From Dermacentor variabilis (lineage: Eukaryota > Arthropoda > Arachnida > Ixodida > Ixodidae), in the NCBI RefSeq assembly GCF_050947875.1, contig NC_134572.1, positions 125,029,105 through 125,093,104 on the forward strand: DNA of 64,000 nucleotides, in the 5' to 3' direction. Within the stretch, counting starts at the first letter, position 1; each line of letters begins with the position of its first letter. The translations under genes were made by a program, and so were the position numbers. Shown here one piece after another: positions 47,217 to 60,631 of this stretch. A model generated the notes under the pieces. The model saw only the letters and a program-made list of their open reading frames with translations, was not told the origin of the DNA and did no database searches.

Positions 47217-47575
47217 TAAGAAGCGAACAAACATACACACCAAGGACAACACAAGAGAAATCACTTGTACTTACTAATTGAAATAAAGAAATTATAAATT
47301 AATGAAATTGAAAGTGGATGAAAAAAGTTGCCGCAGGCGGGGAACGATCCCACGTCTTCGCATTACGTGTGCAATTCTCTACCAAATAAGTGCGACGCTC
47401 TACTCAATTGACAGCGCATTGTACGCGTAATGCGAAGATGTGGAATCGTTCCCCACTTGCCGCAAGCTGTTTCTTCATCCGCTTTGAATTCCATTATTTA
47501 TAATTTCTTTATTGTAATTAGTAAATAGTAATTTCCCCTGTGTTGTCCTTGGTGTCTTTGTTTGTTGGCTTCTTA
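47217..47575. repeat. Foldback element made of two inverted tRNA-SINE-like arms
   Basis: Both ends read inward as TAAGAAGC(C/G)AACAAACA...ACACCAAGGACAACACA, and the arms stay complementary to the centre, where TTCGCATTACG and ACCAAATAAGTGCGACGC (a decayed A box on the complement) lie. Arms are about 165-175 bp with an estimated 85 percent match. Each arm resembles the SINE at 42538-42830. It has replaced the catalytic part of a CR1-like reverse transcriptase. Confidence 0.8.
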
Positions 47576-47599
47576 TGATATGATTAGTAAAAACCGGGC

Positions 47600-48500
47600 C
47601 CCTCGGTTGACCTCCTTTCTTCTAGTTCATTTTATAGTCCAGTTATGCAGTGTGTTAGAAATGCTTTATGCAATTAAGTGCATTAGTATCAATGTTTAGT
47701 GCGCTGAATTTAAATAGCAGTAATGTGTGGTGGACTTTGTCAAATGCTTCAGCGAAATCAAGAAAAATACAGTCCGTAAGAAATCCTGCGTCCAAGTTGG
47801 AATACAAGTCGTTTCTAAAGTAAAGAAGCTGGGTATCACAGGGGAATGTTTTATGAAAACCATGTTCGCTAGATCTAAAGAGATTGTTAGATTCAAGATG
47901 ATTGATTACCTGAGAATAAATTACATGTTCCATTTTCTTACAGGGCACTAAAGTCAAACTAATGGGCCTATAATTAGAAGGGTCATGCGTATCACCAGAT
48001 TTATGAATTGGTATAATCTTAGCCGTTTTCCACTCTACAGGCAATATGCCGTTGTGAAGCGACTGAGAAAAAAAAATTAACTCTAAAATTGTAGAGCAAT
48101 ACTCACTAGTATATAAAAATTTAATGTTAATTTCATCAACACCACATGACGATGTTATTTCTAATTTAGTTATGATTGATTTAATACCGTTACTAATAAA
48201 TACTATGGGATCCATCTGGCGGTATTTTTCAGGTCGTATTTCGGGAGGAGGAGTAACATGCGAAGACGGCAAGAAAGCTTGTACGAACGTGTTATTCAGC
48301 ACATCAGCGCTTGCGTAGTCGGCGATTGCGTTCCCAGTCGGTGACGTTATATTGATCTTTGTAGTGCTATCTCCTTTCATAGAACTGCAGAATGCCTTAC
48401 TGTTAGTCTTCAGTAACTTGGGAAGGGTAACGTCGTAGTAGGAAAGCTTCGAAGACCTTAAGTTAGAAAAGTACGTGGCGCAAGTGGATTTGTATGACAA
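47600..48500 (-). pseudogene. CR1-like reverse transcriptase, N-terminal half
   Basis: A 281-codon open frame contains SSCGVDEINIKFL, LPVEWKTAKIIPIHKSGD, SNYRPISL, SSEHGFHKTFPCDTQLL and IFLDFAEAFDKVHH, the last with the first catalytic aspartate. It ends at NCIKHF followed by a stop. The expected GVPQGSVLGP and FADD motifs are absent; the sequence goes instead into the foldback element and resumes beyond them. The open length suggests relatively recent loss. Confidence 0.85.
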
Positions 48501-49819
48501 CCAGTGTTCAGGATTTAGTGACCGTTTAGCGATACGAAATAGGCGTTCCTTTCTCTTACTTAGTCTGTTAAGGTGTCTGTTATAGCATGGTGCGTTTATT
48601 TGACTACATACGTCGGACTACGATATAACGATTTGTTAGGTCAGATACCTTTTTTTAAAGAGGCGCCAATTTGCCTCGACAGAACGATCGAGACGGCCGA
48701 GTAGAAACGCGTCCAGAAAAAAGCAAGTTTGTTGTTTATTGCAAGCAAGTTAGTCTTTTTACAATCTTTTATTTGTTTAAATCGTTTACGTTTTAGCGGT
48801 AGTGATATCGTGATTATAAAATGTAATGTATCATGGTCGCTAAGACCAGGTAAATGCGTTATCGGGGATGTAAAATCAGCTGATGTCAGCACAGGATCAA
48901 GTAATGATGACGTAGTGTATGCTACACGTGTTTCAAGGACGATGGTTTGTACTATAGGGTAAAGTCAGAACAAATAGCGATAAACTGGTTAGCCTCACTG
49001 GATGACGGGTTAGAGAAGGGACATGTTAGGTAGGTTAAAGTCGCCAATAAGAATTATCTTTGCTCCGGGGAATCTTGCCATTAATTAGTCATGCAGGTGA
49101 TCACAAAATGAACTATACGAGGGTGGCCGGTAGCAGACGCCTAAGATAAGTTTTTTTTTTCAAAGTTAATGGTTAAACAACACCAGACGGATTCAATTTC
49201 AGGGATTATCAGTTTATTAAAGCACTCAACATATTTACTAACAGCAAGCAATACACCACCTCCAATTCTTCCAGTACGGTCATTCCGATACCCAAGGGAA
49301 TTTACAAAGAAAAAGCTTTGGCAGTGGTTAATAAGAACTTTGTCCCCGTGAAGAAAAGTGAAGTGAATGTTAAAACCAAGTTCGTCGAGTTTTGTAAGCA
49401 ATTAGACATCGGCAAGCTTGCCAGGGGCATATCTAAGAACAGAGGGAGTTTTTCACAGCCAAGACACATACGCCCGAAGTTCCGTTGAGGACTATTGTTA
49501 GTGAAGAGGGATCGTGGCAGAAATGTGTTAGCCAGTTGTTGCTTGAAGCTCAAGACGCCTGTTGTGAACGACCCATTTTTTGTAGAAAAAAAATCAGCCG
49601 CAGTAGTACAATTTTTAGAGGAAAATGATCATGTTGGTTTCGGTTTTTCGGTAGACGTGCATGACTTGTTTTAGTCTTGTTTTAATCAATTACTAGTGTG
49701 TGTCAAAGAGTGCATTGGGGATAACGGTGACGTATGCTTCCAAAAGACCGTCGGTTTGTCCGTTGATAATTTTCTATATTTCGTGGAGTTTTATTTGAGC
49801 TCTTCTTGTATTTGACGAG

Positions 49820-51621
49820 CAGCTGTACTTGCAGCGCGATGGCATCTGCATAGGGTCTTGCGTAGACCCTATTCTTCGTGACATCTTTATGGCCAAGGTG
49901 GACTACACACTGGAACAGATGTTTAATGGAGGGCCGGTTTTATAATTTTTTCTGGTATGTTGGCGATCTTTTAGTGCTATTAAAGGGCCCCTCACCAGGT
50001 CTGGCCGTATTGAGCTGACAATCGCAGAGCGTACAATGAGCGCGAACGATCGTGTTTGCAAAGAATTACGTCGCTACGCGCCGCGGAAAGGGCTGAAATT
50101 TCAATCCGAACGCCGTTTTTCCTTTCCCTCGCTGTGAGGGTGCTCCAAGACGGACGGTGACGTAGTCGTGTCCGCAGTGTGACGTCGCGCGTGGTGACTT
50201 CGAGAATTATTCAACGCACCAGCTGTTATTTGTGTGATCTGTTGCTTCAATTGAGATTGAAGTTTAGAGAAATAATAAAACACACAAACGGAATGTCTGC
50301 TCATTTATTTTACTTCGCACCGAAGCAAGAGAGACGTACTTCCGCTTCGTCTGCTTGTTCCCACGGTCGTGCGCAGGTACCGAAACTATGGCATTTTCTA
50401 CCGTGTTCCAGCTTGTGATCATGCTGTGCGATCCGCTTTTTCTGCCTCAGTATTCGTGTTGCACTGAAATATACCGCCAGTCACGTGTCCTTGAGCACAG
50501 CACGCAAAATCATGCGCAGCGTGAAACGAGACATCACAACAGCTCGCGCGCAACGCCGTCAGCGGAAGTGCGCAGCGCCACACACACAAAAAAAAGCAAG
50601 GAGAAAAAAACATGAAGGCGGGGCCCGTGGCGTATGCGTCACGCGATCCTCAATGTCCGGTATGGGAGAACGCAGGGAAGAAATTTCGCTTGCGCAGGCT
50701 AGACGGGGAGAGTCTCGCAATGCAGTGGAGCTCGCCTTCGGAAGTACTGGGTTCGCGGCACTGAAATATTTCTATCTCGGCTATTAATGAGCCGATTTGA
50801 AAAATTTTTGCGGCAGAACGCTCCCTAGAGGACACGTAACAACTTCCAGCATATAATCGAAATTTGCTATGGGGCCTGGTGAGGGGCCCTTTAAAAGACT
50901 AGCCCGCATTCACCTAGTGCTCTACTGTAGATGAAGTTTTATCTGTTTTTAAACAAAGATGGACGTCGGTTGCGTTTCACCCATGAACTCCCGGACCTTT
51001 CAATTTTACAGTTTTTAGACCTAAAAGTCGTGATTGACACGTTTCCTGGGGCTACTACCCACGGGCTAAGAAGGAGTTGCTACCCTTAGACCTGGCACAC
51101 TCCAAGACAATTAAGAGAGGAATAGCAGTGTTCTGTATGGAATCGGCTCTCCAAAAATCGTGCCGACATCAGATTAAGCTCATTTTTTTAATAATCATGT
51201 AAGCCGTCTTTTGGCTGCGGGGTTCCCCGTCTCGGTCCTGACTGCCGTTTCAGAAACCCTTCTTCAAAAATTCAAGCGTGCATGGGAAAGTACAACGGCT
51301 GAGGATCAACGGAAGGCACCTAAGCCTGAGGTGGTCTCTTACGTACATAAACTTTCTCACAATCTTAAGAAGGTGGCAAGTAGGCACGGTGTGCCAATTT
51401 CTTTCTCTGCCCCAAATAAGCTGGGAAAGTTGTGTCCACATATTTGTAACGCCAGAAAACGTGGATGCCAGAAGAACCATCAACCACCGTTAGTAAAATG
51501 TTCCTCTAGAGTGGCGTGTTGTATTCCCATGTCATGTGGCATGTTTTACGTCGGCGAAAATGGTCGCTGTGCCAATGGCCATATAGAGGAACATGCTCAA
51601 AATCTGAAAAAGAAAAGATGA
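49820..51621 (+). pseudogene. Penelope-like polyprotein relic (RT palm to GIY-YIG)
   Basis: The catalytic YVDD reads YVGD at 49956-49967, so the second metal-binding aspartate box has lost its first aspartate. A stop precedes it. After the inserted element the connector continues. The last open frame carries a C/H-rich linker (KLCPHICNARKRGCQKNH) and the GIY-YIG region at residues 99-130, where GMFYVGENGRC corresponds to the GxVYIGxTGRC motif. The endonuclease would cut target DNA. The YVGD change and stops mean no activity. Confidence 0.75.
49984..50890. mobile_element. Non-autonomous TTAA-flanked element (907 bp)
   Basis: Perfect 16-bp terminal inverted repeats AGGGCCCCTCACCAGG lie at 49984-49999 and 50875-50890. 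TTAA is duplicated at 49980-49983 and 50891-50894. Excising the element and one TTAA joins the Penelope reverse transcriptase codons VLL-K in frame, so the boundaries are exact. TTAA duplication is typical of piggyBac-type transposases. No transposase is present; internal ORFs are short and without domains. Confidence 0.9.
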
Positions 51622-52085
51622 TAAATACGTACATTTAGTTGTGCACGTTAGCAACTGTACGTATCCTGTGGGCCGGTTGAGAGAGAGGACGATTCTAGGA
51701 AAGAGCAGTGACAAGACCGCGCACATTAGTTTAGTAGCCTACTGCATTAGAAAATTTGGTAGCAAGTGCTTTAGCACCCCTTCCCTTGCTCTCTCTGATG
51801 CTGAATTTGATCTTCTGGATGCGGCTATCGGGGGCTCAGATCGCAAAGAAAAACAAAAATAATTGTTTGCGTTTTGTTGCGCTTGGTGGGCTGTATTGCG
51901 CTTGCGATGTTGGTGCGCTGTCACCCTTCGCATGTTTTCCCCCTTCATTCCCCTTGCTTCACTCTGGCATGTATAAGGGGTGCTATCCTTGCCAATAAAA
52001 CCAGTTGTTAATCAGCGCTTGTGTGTACGTGTCGCCCTTCTGGTGGTCGTCTGTTCGCGCTGTTACCTATATGTTTCAAGATGAA

Positions 52086-55000
52086 CCGACTCTCCCAAGA
52101 AGTATTGATGAAGTTCACTTATTCTGCGTCGTAAGAGACGCCTACTAGAATAGAGTGCAATGTAACGTGACGTATTAGTGGCTTTCCATTTCTTTAACTC
52201 ACCGATGCTTTATTAGGACGTCCCCCCTTTTTTTTGTTTATAAGTGAAACGTTCCTATCTCTCTATCTTCTATGTATTCCCCTTCTGCCCTTCTTCAGCT
52301 AACGGAAGTCAACCAGACAATTTTATGAATGGCGACCTTCCCTTCTATTTGTTTTCCCTATCGCTGTAAGTGAACGTGTTACGGAGAAGCCTATAGAACA
52401 ACTCGACGAATGGCACTGTACGTACAACTCGCGTAGCACTGTGTACGAATTGAGCAAACGCGGATAACGTCCGACCGCGGCTGATTCACTATTTACAACA
52501 GGAACTCGCCTGCACAGTGACGTTCGACCTTATCCAGATACTTTCATCTCATTACTTTCTGGCAGAACCGTAGAATGGCAATGAACTAGAAAGACCCGAA
52601 GGTCGCTCGGAGGCCTGTTTTTTTTTTCTTTTGCGAAGGCTTTTAAGTCGTTTAAACAAACTCACGCATTGTCCTTCTTCGTCAATGTCCATACGCAACT
52701 CGCGTTTTACGGTCGCTCCTTTTGATAGCGTAGCCACTCATAGAACACAGTACGCATCGTTATAATGTCCGTGCTGTTTAACTTTTCGAGGACTGAAGCC
52801 TGTTAGAGCCTTTATTTTTGTTCCCTCTCGCAGGCGCCGAACTACGCATCATCTAAGCTTCTCGACTTCTTTAGGTAAAAAAAGAGGAAAGAAAGAAGAA
52901 GAAGAAATGAGGTGAGATAGGCGTGGGGCACGTGGGCGACAGCGCTGATGTGCAAGACTGTATGCAGCGTCTGTTCGCCAGTCCATGAAGGGAAGCCCGA
53001 ATTTCTTGCAGAGCAGAGCATATTTCTTCATCTTCACGAAGAGACGGCTGTCTTTCTTCTCCCGGGAAAACGAGTCCCTGCCTTTCATTTATTTATTTGC
53101 TTTCTTTAGTCGACTCGCACGAACACTGGCTCGCTCTCGACCGACCGGTGACCGCCAAGGGTCGTTACTCGAGACATCTCGGTCTTCATATCTCGCCTGC
53201 CCCCCCCCCCCCCCCCCCCCCCCACCACAACAATCCTTCCAATCTCCCCGTCGTCTAAACCTGCGTTCCTCTGCGACAAAGTATTTGTTTGCTTTGAAAG
53301 GAAAGAAGAGACTCGAGTGCTTCGAGTATGGCGTCGACAGCTCCTCTTCCCGGCGTTTTGCAAAAGGTACGCGCCCTCCATCATCGCTTCGACGAGGTTT
53401 CTTACAGGGATGTGGGAAAACGCACTTCAAGCTTCCGCTTGCGTCCACACTTCGTTCTTTTTTGTGTTGTCGACAAATTTCTCTTCATTTTTTGCCTGCC
53501 GCTGCGAATTCTGCCATGGTAACCAAAACCGATACAGTGAAGGCCAAGTTACCTCACCACCCGGATTTTTCTTTCCTTGAAAGGCGCTGTACGATGGCCA
53601 TGGTCGTAAACGAGGTGAAATGATTCGATTGCGTTGAGTTTGCCAATTCAGAGACACTTGCAGCCCTTCTAGCCCTTCCCACTAACCTTAACGTTCTATA
53701 TATGCTGCGTATAGTGTGAGTGGAGCGTGCCTTTTTGCAGGCTTTGAAGAACCTTCTTAAGTCTTCCAACGTTAGCCGTGCATATACGAAACCCGAATCC
53801 CCGAATGCCTCAAAGTTTTTTTTTATTTATTTCTTCTTTTTTGACATAGACAAACTTACTGCTTTCTCAAAATGCGCACTTTTGACATTCGCACCCACTG
53901 TTTCTCGAACGACGGGCTCTTTTGCTTGTTGAACGCAAGCGAATTGCTTAATACCTTTTTTTTTTATTATTTTGCAAGGCGGGAGACGTTGATCGACGCG
54001 CTCGTAAACGGAGCCATGCGCCTATTGCTCGGAACGAACGACTGGAAGCGGAAGCAAGCAAAAACGCACTTCGTTTCGCTTGCGGTCTCTTTTGCGCCGA
54101 CGGGGGAACGGGCGCAATCTGTGAAATGCACGCTCTGTGTAGGCGCGAATGTATCGGTGGCAAAGCCGCAACAAAAAAAAGAAAAAAAAAGATCATGCAC
54201 GGCGGATTGTATAACGTTCGCTGGGCCATACGTCAGTTCGCCTTTAATTTCGAAACCAGCTTCAGTTGGGCCATTTGGCTCGGCCTGTATACTGTTTCCC
54301 CTCACAGCACGTGTGAAACGAACGTCTGCAAGCCCAGAGCTCAATGTCTGTGCCGATGAGGTGCTGGGCTAGCCGTATCTTCGTAGGCCACGTCTGCCCT
54401 TCCAACGCGACCGCCAAGCATGCGCTCCTTTTTTACGTCTGTTTCGCAACGCCCACTGTGTCACATATTTCGACCGGTAGTATATATATATTTTTTGGTA
54501 CTTGGGAGCCTTAGCCCCAGTTCGTGTCCGCTGTCTGGTGTAGGAGATAGAAGAAGCTCCACAAACGCTTTACCGCAGTTCCTCGCGCGGCTTTGGGCAG
54601 CAGCTTAAAGGCTGCTGCGATTATGTGGGTAAGCCCTGTCTTAGTATTAGTCTGTATTAGAGAACGCGTGTCTGTCTTCGACGGAGTGCCCGTAAGTGCT
54701 CTTAACGCCCGCACACGCCACGCACTTTCGTTGTTGACAAACTGAAAGACCACTTTCGTCCGCGAACACGGCCGTTAGTGACTTCCGCGTTCGTAATCGC
54801 AAAAGTAAGCGAGAAGCCTCTTACACTCACGCGCGCTCGAAATGAGACAGGTTGCTCAAAGCTCAACTTCAAAGGCACAAGGGATTTTATTTATGTTTAT
54901 TTTTTATTTCTCTTCCTATCTGGTGAAAAACGAATTGAGCGCTTCGTTCGGTTTAATTCAATAGGAGCGTTTAGTTAATCGAGTAGGGATCACACACACG

Positions 55001-55954
55001 AGCACAAAACCGTCTTGCTTGTACTTTTGTGCGTTTTCTAGCTTCGCTTCATATAATTGTAGGCGAAAAGGAACAGTAGCAAGATTAGGAAGACAAAAAA
55101 GCAAAAATACTGAATCCAAGAACTCCCGCCTTTTTACAGCGAATGAGATGGTTAATTAAAGTGTCTGCTAAGGTTGACAGCTTGGATTGAAAAATTTCTT
55201 TCGTGAAAACATTACACAACTTTCTTTATAGTCGTCCCATTGAAATCGGTTTATTAACTGCCGATTATAATTTGAAGCAGTAAAAAAAATAAGAAACCGC
55301 ATGTCCTGTTGTCTATTTTGAATTCAGTCCTTAATTACGTCAAGCGAAAATCGTGGCCGGCTTTCTTCCCATTGTACGTGACAATGCTTAATTCACTTTT
55401 TTCGGTCCTAGATTTCTATTTTTCTTTTTTTTTTTTGCGCAAGCGCTTGTGCTAGGAGCGGTGCGCACAGTTCGTTCTCTTCTTATTTTTTGTTCTTTTT
55501 TTTTGCCGTAGAAATTAAGCACACTTTCTTACTCACGATGTGTGAGAACGCTGAAAAGCGCCGGAAAAATTCTGTCGCTTGGGCTCGTATGCCCGTCTCT
55601 GTAGCGCCCGGACCAGCGGGGGCATTAGTGAGAGCGTTTTTCGAGGATTTCCGGGTACGTGCATTATCCTAATGGACAGTGAGGGGAGAGGGAGGGAGGG
55701 GGGGGGTCGTTTTATTGCGAGTTGGTAGGAACGATACGGGGGCTTCTGTGTGAAGAAGACCTTAAAGCACTAAGAGATCTGCTAAACTTTGTCCACGAGT
55801 GTGCACAAGGACAAGTGCTAAGTATTAGTTGGACAGTCGAAAATAAAATTTGTACGCTCCACTTTTCAGGAAAAAAAAACAAGCAAGAAAGTGCTGTCGG
55901 CTAGTACCAGTATCGACCTATTCGTTTATACGTTCAGGACGATATGAAAAATTT
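52086..55954. other. No recognisable feature (3.9 kb); 24-base C run
   Basis: A perfect C24 tract lies at 53200-53223. ORFs reach 212 codons (52985-53623) and 166 codons (53872-54372), but they overlap ORFs on other frames, cross the homopolymer or are serine/phenylalanine-rich, with no domain. Several poly-T runs occur. CpG-containing sections suggest a possible untranslated or promoter region of a host gene, but there is no direct support. Confidence 0.4.
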
Positions 55955-57010
55955 TGTTTTTCTTGATTAAAAAAAAAGCTTTTGATCTAGTGCCACATTG
56001 CCTCCTTCTTTGCAAGTTGTCCCCTCGAATTCCAGAATCATTATTCACATGGTTTAAAGACTGTCTGACCGAACGCCCACACTGTTTGGTTATAAATGGT
56101 ACAGCCTCATAATCCGCAGATGTACTGTCTGGTGTACCCCAGGGCTCAGTTCTGGGACTCCTAGTGTTTTTCATTTTTATCAGGGATTTTCCAAATGGTC
56201 TGAAATCTACAGTAAGACTCTGTACCAATGACTGTGTATTGGATTACCCGGTGAATTGTGTTGATGACATGTCTGCGTTACAGTCCCACCTCCAAAAAGT
56301 TTCCTCTTGAGGCGACGACTGGCACATGAACCTAAACGTAGCAAAACATTTTCACGTTAGATTTACCAGTAAGAAAAAAAACTGAAAAACAGTTTTTCCC
56401 TTAAACCTCATGCCTTAAAAGCGACTGATCATGTCGAATAATTCGGTGTTACATTCACTTCTACATTAGACTGAACATGTCACATTGAGAAAATTGCTGC
56501 GAACGCTTCTAAGTTGCTGCACTTTTTCCGAAGAAATTTCAAGCATGCGCCGAAAAAGTTCAAGAAAACCTTGTATTTGACGAACATTAGGCCGATTTTA
56601 TAAAGTGCTTGTGTTGCATGGGACCCCTTTGCAGTCGCATTGAAAGGAAAACTAGAAAGTACAGAAACAATCTGCTAAACTTGTGACCGGAAGTTATGAC
56701 TTCAACATAAGAAGCTCGCAGATTCATACCAATTGGGCTAGAAACTACAGTCTCGTAGAAGGGCTTAAGTTTCTCTCCAGCATTTATAACAAGCAAACAT
56801 GAATAAGTAAAGATAGCTATATTAAGCAACCATTTTATACATCAGCAAGGCGTGACCATACAAAAAAAATTAGGGAGCACAAATGTCGCCTTGATGCATT
56901 CAAGTTCTCATTCTTTCCTCACACTATTATTCTTGGAATGAGCGCCCTGCGGAGATATTTTCGATGTCTTGCGTCTATAGTGCAAGTGAGTCTGTTAGGC
57001 CACGTGTCCA
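55955..57010 (+). mobile_element. CR1-like LINE reverse transcriptase relic
   Basis: The plus frame reads KKAFDLVPHCLLLCKL (first catalytic aspartate), then LSGVPQGSVLGLLVFF. The FADD box appears as CTND in VRLCTNDCVLD, and later HMNLNVAKH and SFFPHTII lead to the C-terminus. Loss of the FADD sequence plus numerous stops show long decay. The element is 5'-truncated before the palm and its 3' end is near 57000. Confidence 0.75.
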
Positions 57011-58338
<1,328 letters not shown>

Positions 58339-58461
58339 GCTGATGCCGTCTTGCTCCCACCTATAAATTGTTTGCCTTTTAACGGTGACTGTTTTTTCCT
58401 GAATCGTCACTGATATCAATATGTCGCTCCGTGCAAGACACGCGAACTGTATCTGAACATT

Positions 58462-58666
58462 AAAAAAAATTAAATTATACGGTTTCACTGGCCAAAACCA
58501 CTTTCTGATTATGAGGCACGCCGTAATGGAGGACTCATCGGAAATTTTGACCACTTGGGGTTCTTTAACGTGCACCTAAATTTAGGTACATGGGTGTTTT
58601 CTAATTTCGCCCCCGACCTTGTGCTCAGCAGCCCGACACCATAGCCACTGAGCAACCACGGCGGGT
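58462..58666 (-). mobile_element. Ruka-like SINE with internal deletion
   Basis: Reverse-oriented copy of the SINE at 26141, starting (on the minus strand) with ACCCGCCGTGGTTGCTCAGT and ending in an A/T-rich tail. About 30 bp including the B box are missing between the head and GGGGGCGAAAT. The duplication TGTATCTGAACATT flanks it at 58448-58461 and 58666-58679, showing LINE-type insertion. Confidence 0.9.
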
Positions 58667-58705
58667 GTATCTGAACATTCTTGAATGTTGTCGCGTATCC
58701 TTTAA

Positions 58706-60627
58706 GGGGGATGGTAGGGTAAATCGACCTAAAGACCGATTTTCTTTATTTCACTACGAGCAACCAATACACGCTTGCAGTGGCGATTGCGCAGAAATTC
58801 TCGAAGCCATTTAAAGATTACGCCGAAAATCGTACCTCCTGTTATTTAAGAACAAACATAACATGGCGTTCTTCTCAAAATTGTTTTTTCGAACTTCTCT
58901 GAAATTTGATGTACGTTTTCTGGAAAACTATCATACCGATTGCACTGAAATTTGCGCAGATTATACTGAAAAGCCTTGCCAATTGTCTGAATTTAAACCA
59001 TTGATAAATTGTTCCGTTATAATTTTGAAAAAAAAGATGGCATGTCTCTCTCACGGTATGTGACAAGCGAGAGCAATATTTGTGTGTGTGTGTGTGTGTA
59101 AGATTTGTGTAAGAATCCAATTTTTTGAGGTTTGGATTAAAGCCGCTATCATGTGCAATTATTGTGCAAAATTTCACGGTCATACTATTTTAAGTTTCTG
59201 AGGAAAGGTACATTTAATTTTACACCCCAGACTAAAATATTTTTCTCACATACAAATAAATTAAAAAGGCTGCAGTGAAAAAATACGTGAGCCATTCCAC
59301 TTTATGAAAGTGGATGATCGGCGAAGCCGCTGGAAACCACCACTACAACTGCTAAAGGTGATACGCAATGCTTAATAGCTTTAGAGTAGTGGTAGTAGTG
59401 CTATGTTATAGTAATGGTATGAATTGGAGTAATTGTAATTTTGACAGCACACCGCGGCCCATGTGGTGCTGCAACGACATTGAAATCAGCTGCTAGGCTG
59501 GTTATTTTATATAGAAGAGGCTAGGGCGACAGCTTTGTAATCAGCTTTGTAATCAGGGCGACAGCTTTGTAAAAGACGACAGCTTTGTAATCATGCTTAA
59601 CCAACTAGCCCACCAGCACATGCTCAGAGGCTAGGGACGTCACACCCCACATCGCAAGCTGCCGTCGCCGCAGCAGCTTGCGTCACAGTAATCGTTACCG
59701 GGAAACGTATTCAGGTAAGCGCTACGCGCTTCGCATTGCTGTCAGCAGCGGCTTATTATCAATTATGTGGTTCGGGCGCTTTTTTTAGCTTGTTCTTTAT
59801 TGAACCGTGTGCTGTTCTGCATGTTGTATGCGTGATTTTCTATGTTTCTGTCTCTTCCGTTCTGAAGAGTAGGCAGGCGTTGTGCCCTTTCCGGTGGCAG
59901 TTGCCAGCCTGCTCCTCGCTTCCCCTTTCCTGTCGAGTCTATATATGTCTTCAAACCATAACAAAGAAATTACGCACTGTTCGCTGCACTTTGATGAGTG
60001 CTTGTAGCCTCTGCCTTACAGGGCTATGAGCCACTGCATTTTTTGTTTGCTTACGGGGGTATGAGCCATCGATAACGACAGTTTTTGACATGCTGTTCTG
60101 TATGTTGTATGCGTTATTCCAAAGAATGTAAGCACTGTTCGCTTCCTACTGCTTAGTGCTTGTAGCCTCTGCCTTACGGGGCTATGAGCGATTACAGTGT
60201 TTGCATGCTTACGGGGGTATGAGCCATTGATGATGACGGTTCTTGTTCCCGGAGAACAAAAATACATGGAATGCTAGCCATATACAGCTTCGCTGTAAAA
60301 ATTACACCAAGTGAAAACGAAAAGCGTTCTTATTGTAGCACTGTATAGCACTGTATAAATTTTATGAACTTTTTTCTGGTATGCTATACTCGAGTTCACT
60401 GCTTATAAATAATCTATTAATGTACCGTGTATGGTTTTTCTGCCTGCGAGGCCCTGCCACTCAAGCTTTCAAAGGCTTTGGCAGGCCTGTATGAATGCAC
60501 TGATTTGATTATTGGCAATAAAGGTATTATTATTATTCAACACGCAAGGTTTCAACAAAAAAATGTGGAACAATTGTTGAGATTTAAAGCTGAAACCAAG
60601 ATGGCTCATTTACCCTACCATACCCCC
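58706..60627. mobile_element. TTAA-flanked element (1.9 kb) with terminal inverted repeats
   Basis: The left end GGGGGATGGTAGGGTAAAT and the right end, read inward, GGGGGTATGGTAGGGTAAAT differ by one extra base. Each is bordered by TTAA at 58702-58705 and 60628-60631. No transposase is encoded. The interior holds the interspersed repeat copy at 59288-60300 and A/T-rich sequence. TTAA preference points to a piggyBac-type source, by inference. Confidence 0.75.
59288..60300. repeat. Interspersed repeat with internal ~158-bp tandem units, copy 2
   Basis: It starts GAGCCATTCCACTTTATG with GGCGAAGCCG and ends TATACAGCTTCGCTGTA, as in copy 1 at 43842-44470. Tandem units with CCTTAC.GGGCTATGAG and TGCTTACGGGGGTATGAGCC start at about 60014 and 60172. 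A small local repeat of GACAGCTTTGTAATCA lies at 59530-59595. The copy is longer than copy 1 because of extra sequence at 59340-59960. Confidence 0.7.
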
Positions 60628-60631
60628 TTAA

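Larger units (their letters stand above)
46298..49570 (-). mobile_element. CR1-like LINE lacking its catalytic centre
   Basis: Minus-strand order: endonuclease at 48641-49401, with GYRNDRTGRIGGGVLLAVS and LPGLSDHDTLHF (the catalytic SDH motif). Reverse transcriptase N-terminal half at 47655-48500. Then a foldback element at 47217-47575. Then the thumb and C-terminus at about 46540-47200, with YKYLGVYITYNLSWKYHI, RPQLEYASSVWD and SFLPKICNEWNGLP. ORF1 is not recognisable. It differs in sequence from the CR1-like LINE at 3968-8360. Confidence 0.85.
49590..52085 (+). mobile_element. Penelope-like element with reverse transcriptase and GIY-YIG
   Basis: Plus-strand segments: 49600-49980 with FGFSVDVHDLF, VGLSVDNFLYFVEFYL and DGICIGSCVDPIL; 50895-51200 with PRAKKELLPLDLAHSKTIK and ESALQKSCRH; 51211-51621 with AGFPVSVLTAVSETLLQK and the endonuclease part. 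A tail to about 52085 ends past GCCAATAAAACC and CGTGTCGCCC. The 907-bp element at 49984-50890 splits the palm. The 5' end is truncated near 49590, next to the CR1-like LINE. Confidence 0.85.

Noticed and set aside
52985..53623. 212-codon plus-strand ORF
   Set aside because: It crosses a 24-base C run, has no recognisable domain, and is overlapped by similar-length ORFs in other frames.
53872..54372. 166-codon plus-strand ORF
   Set aside because: No domain, low-complexity sections and a competing antisense ORF; no splice or polyadenylation context.
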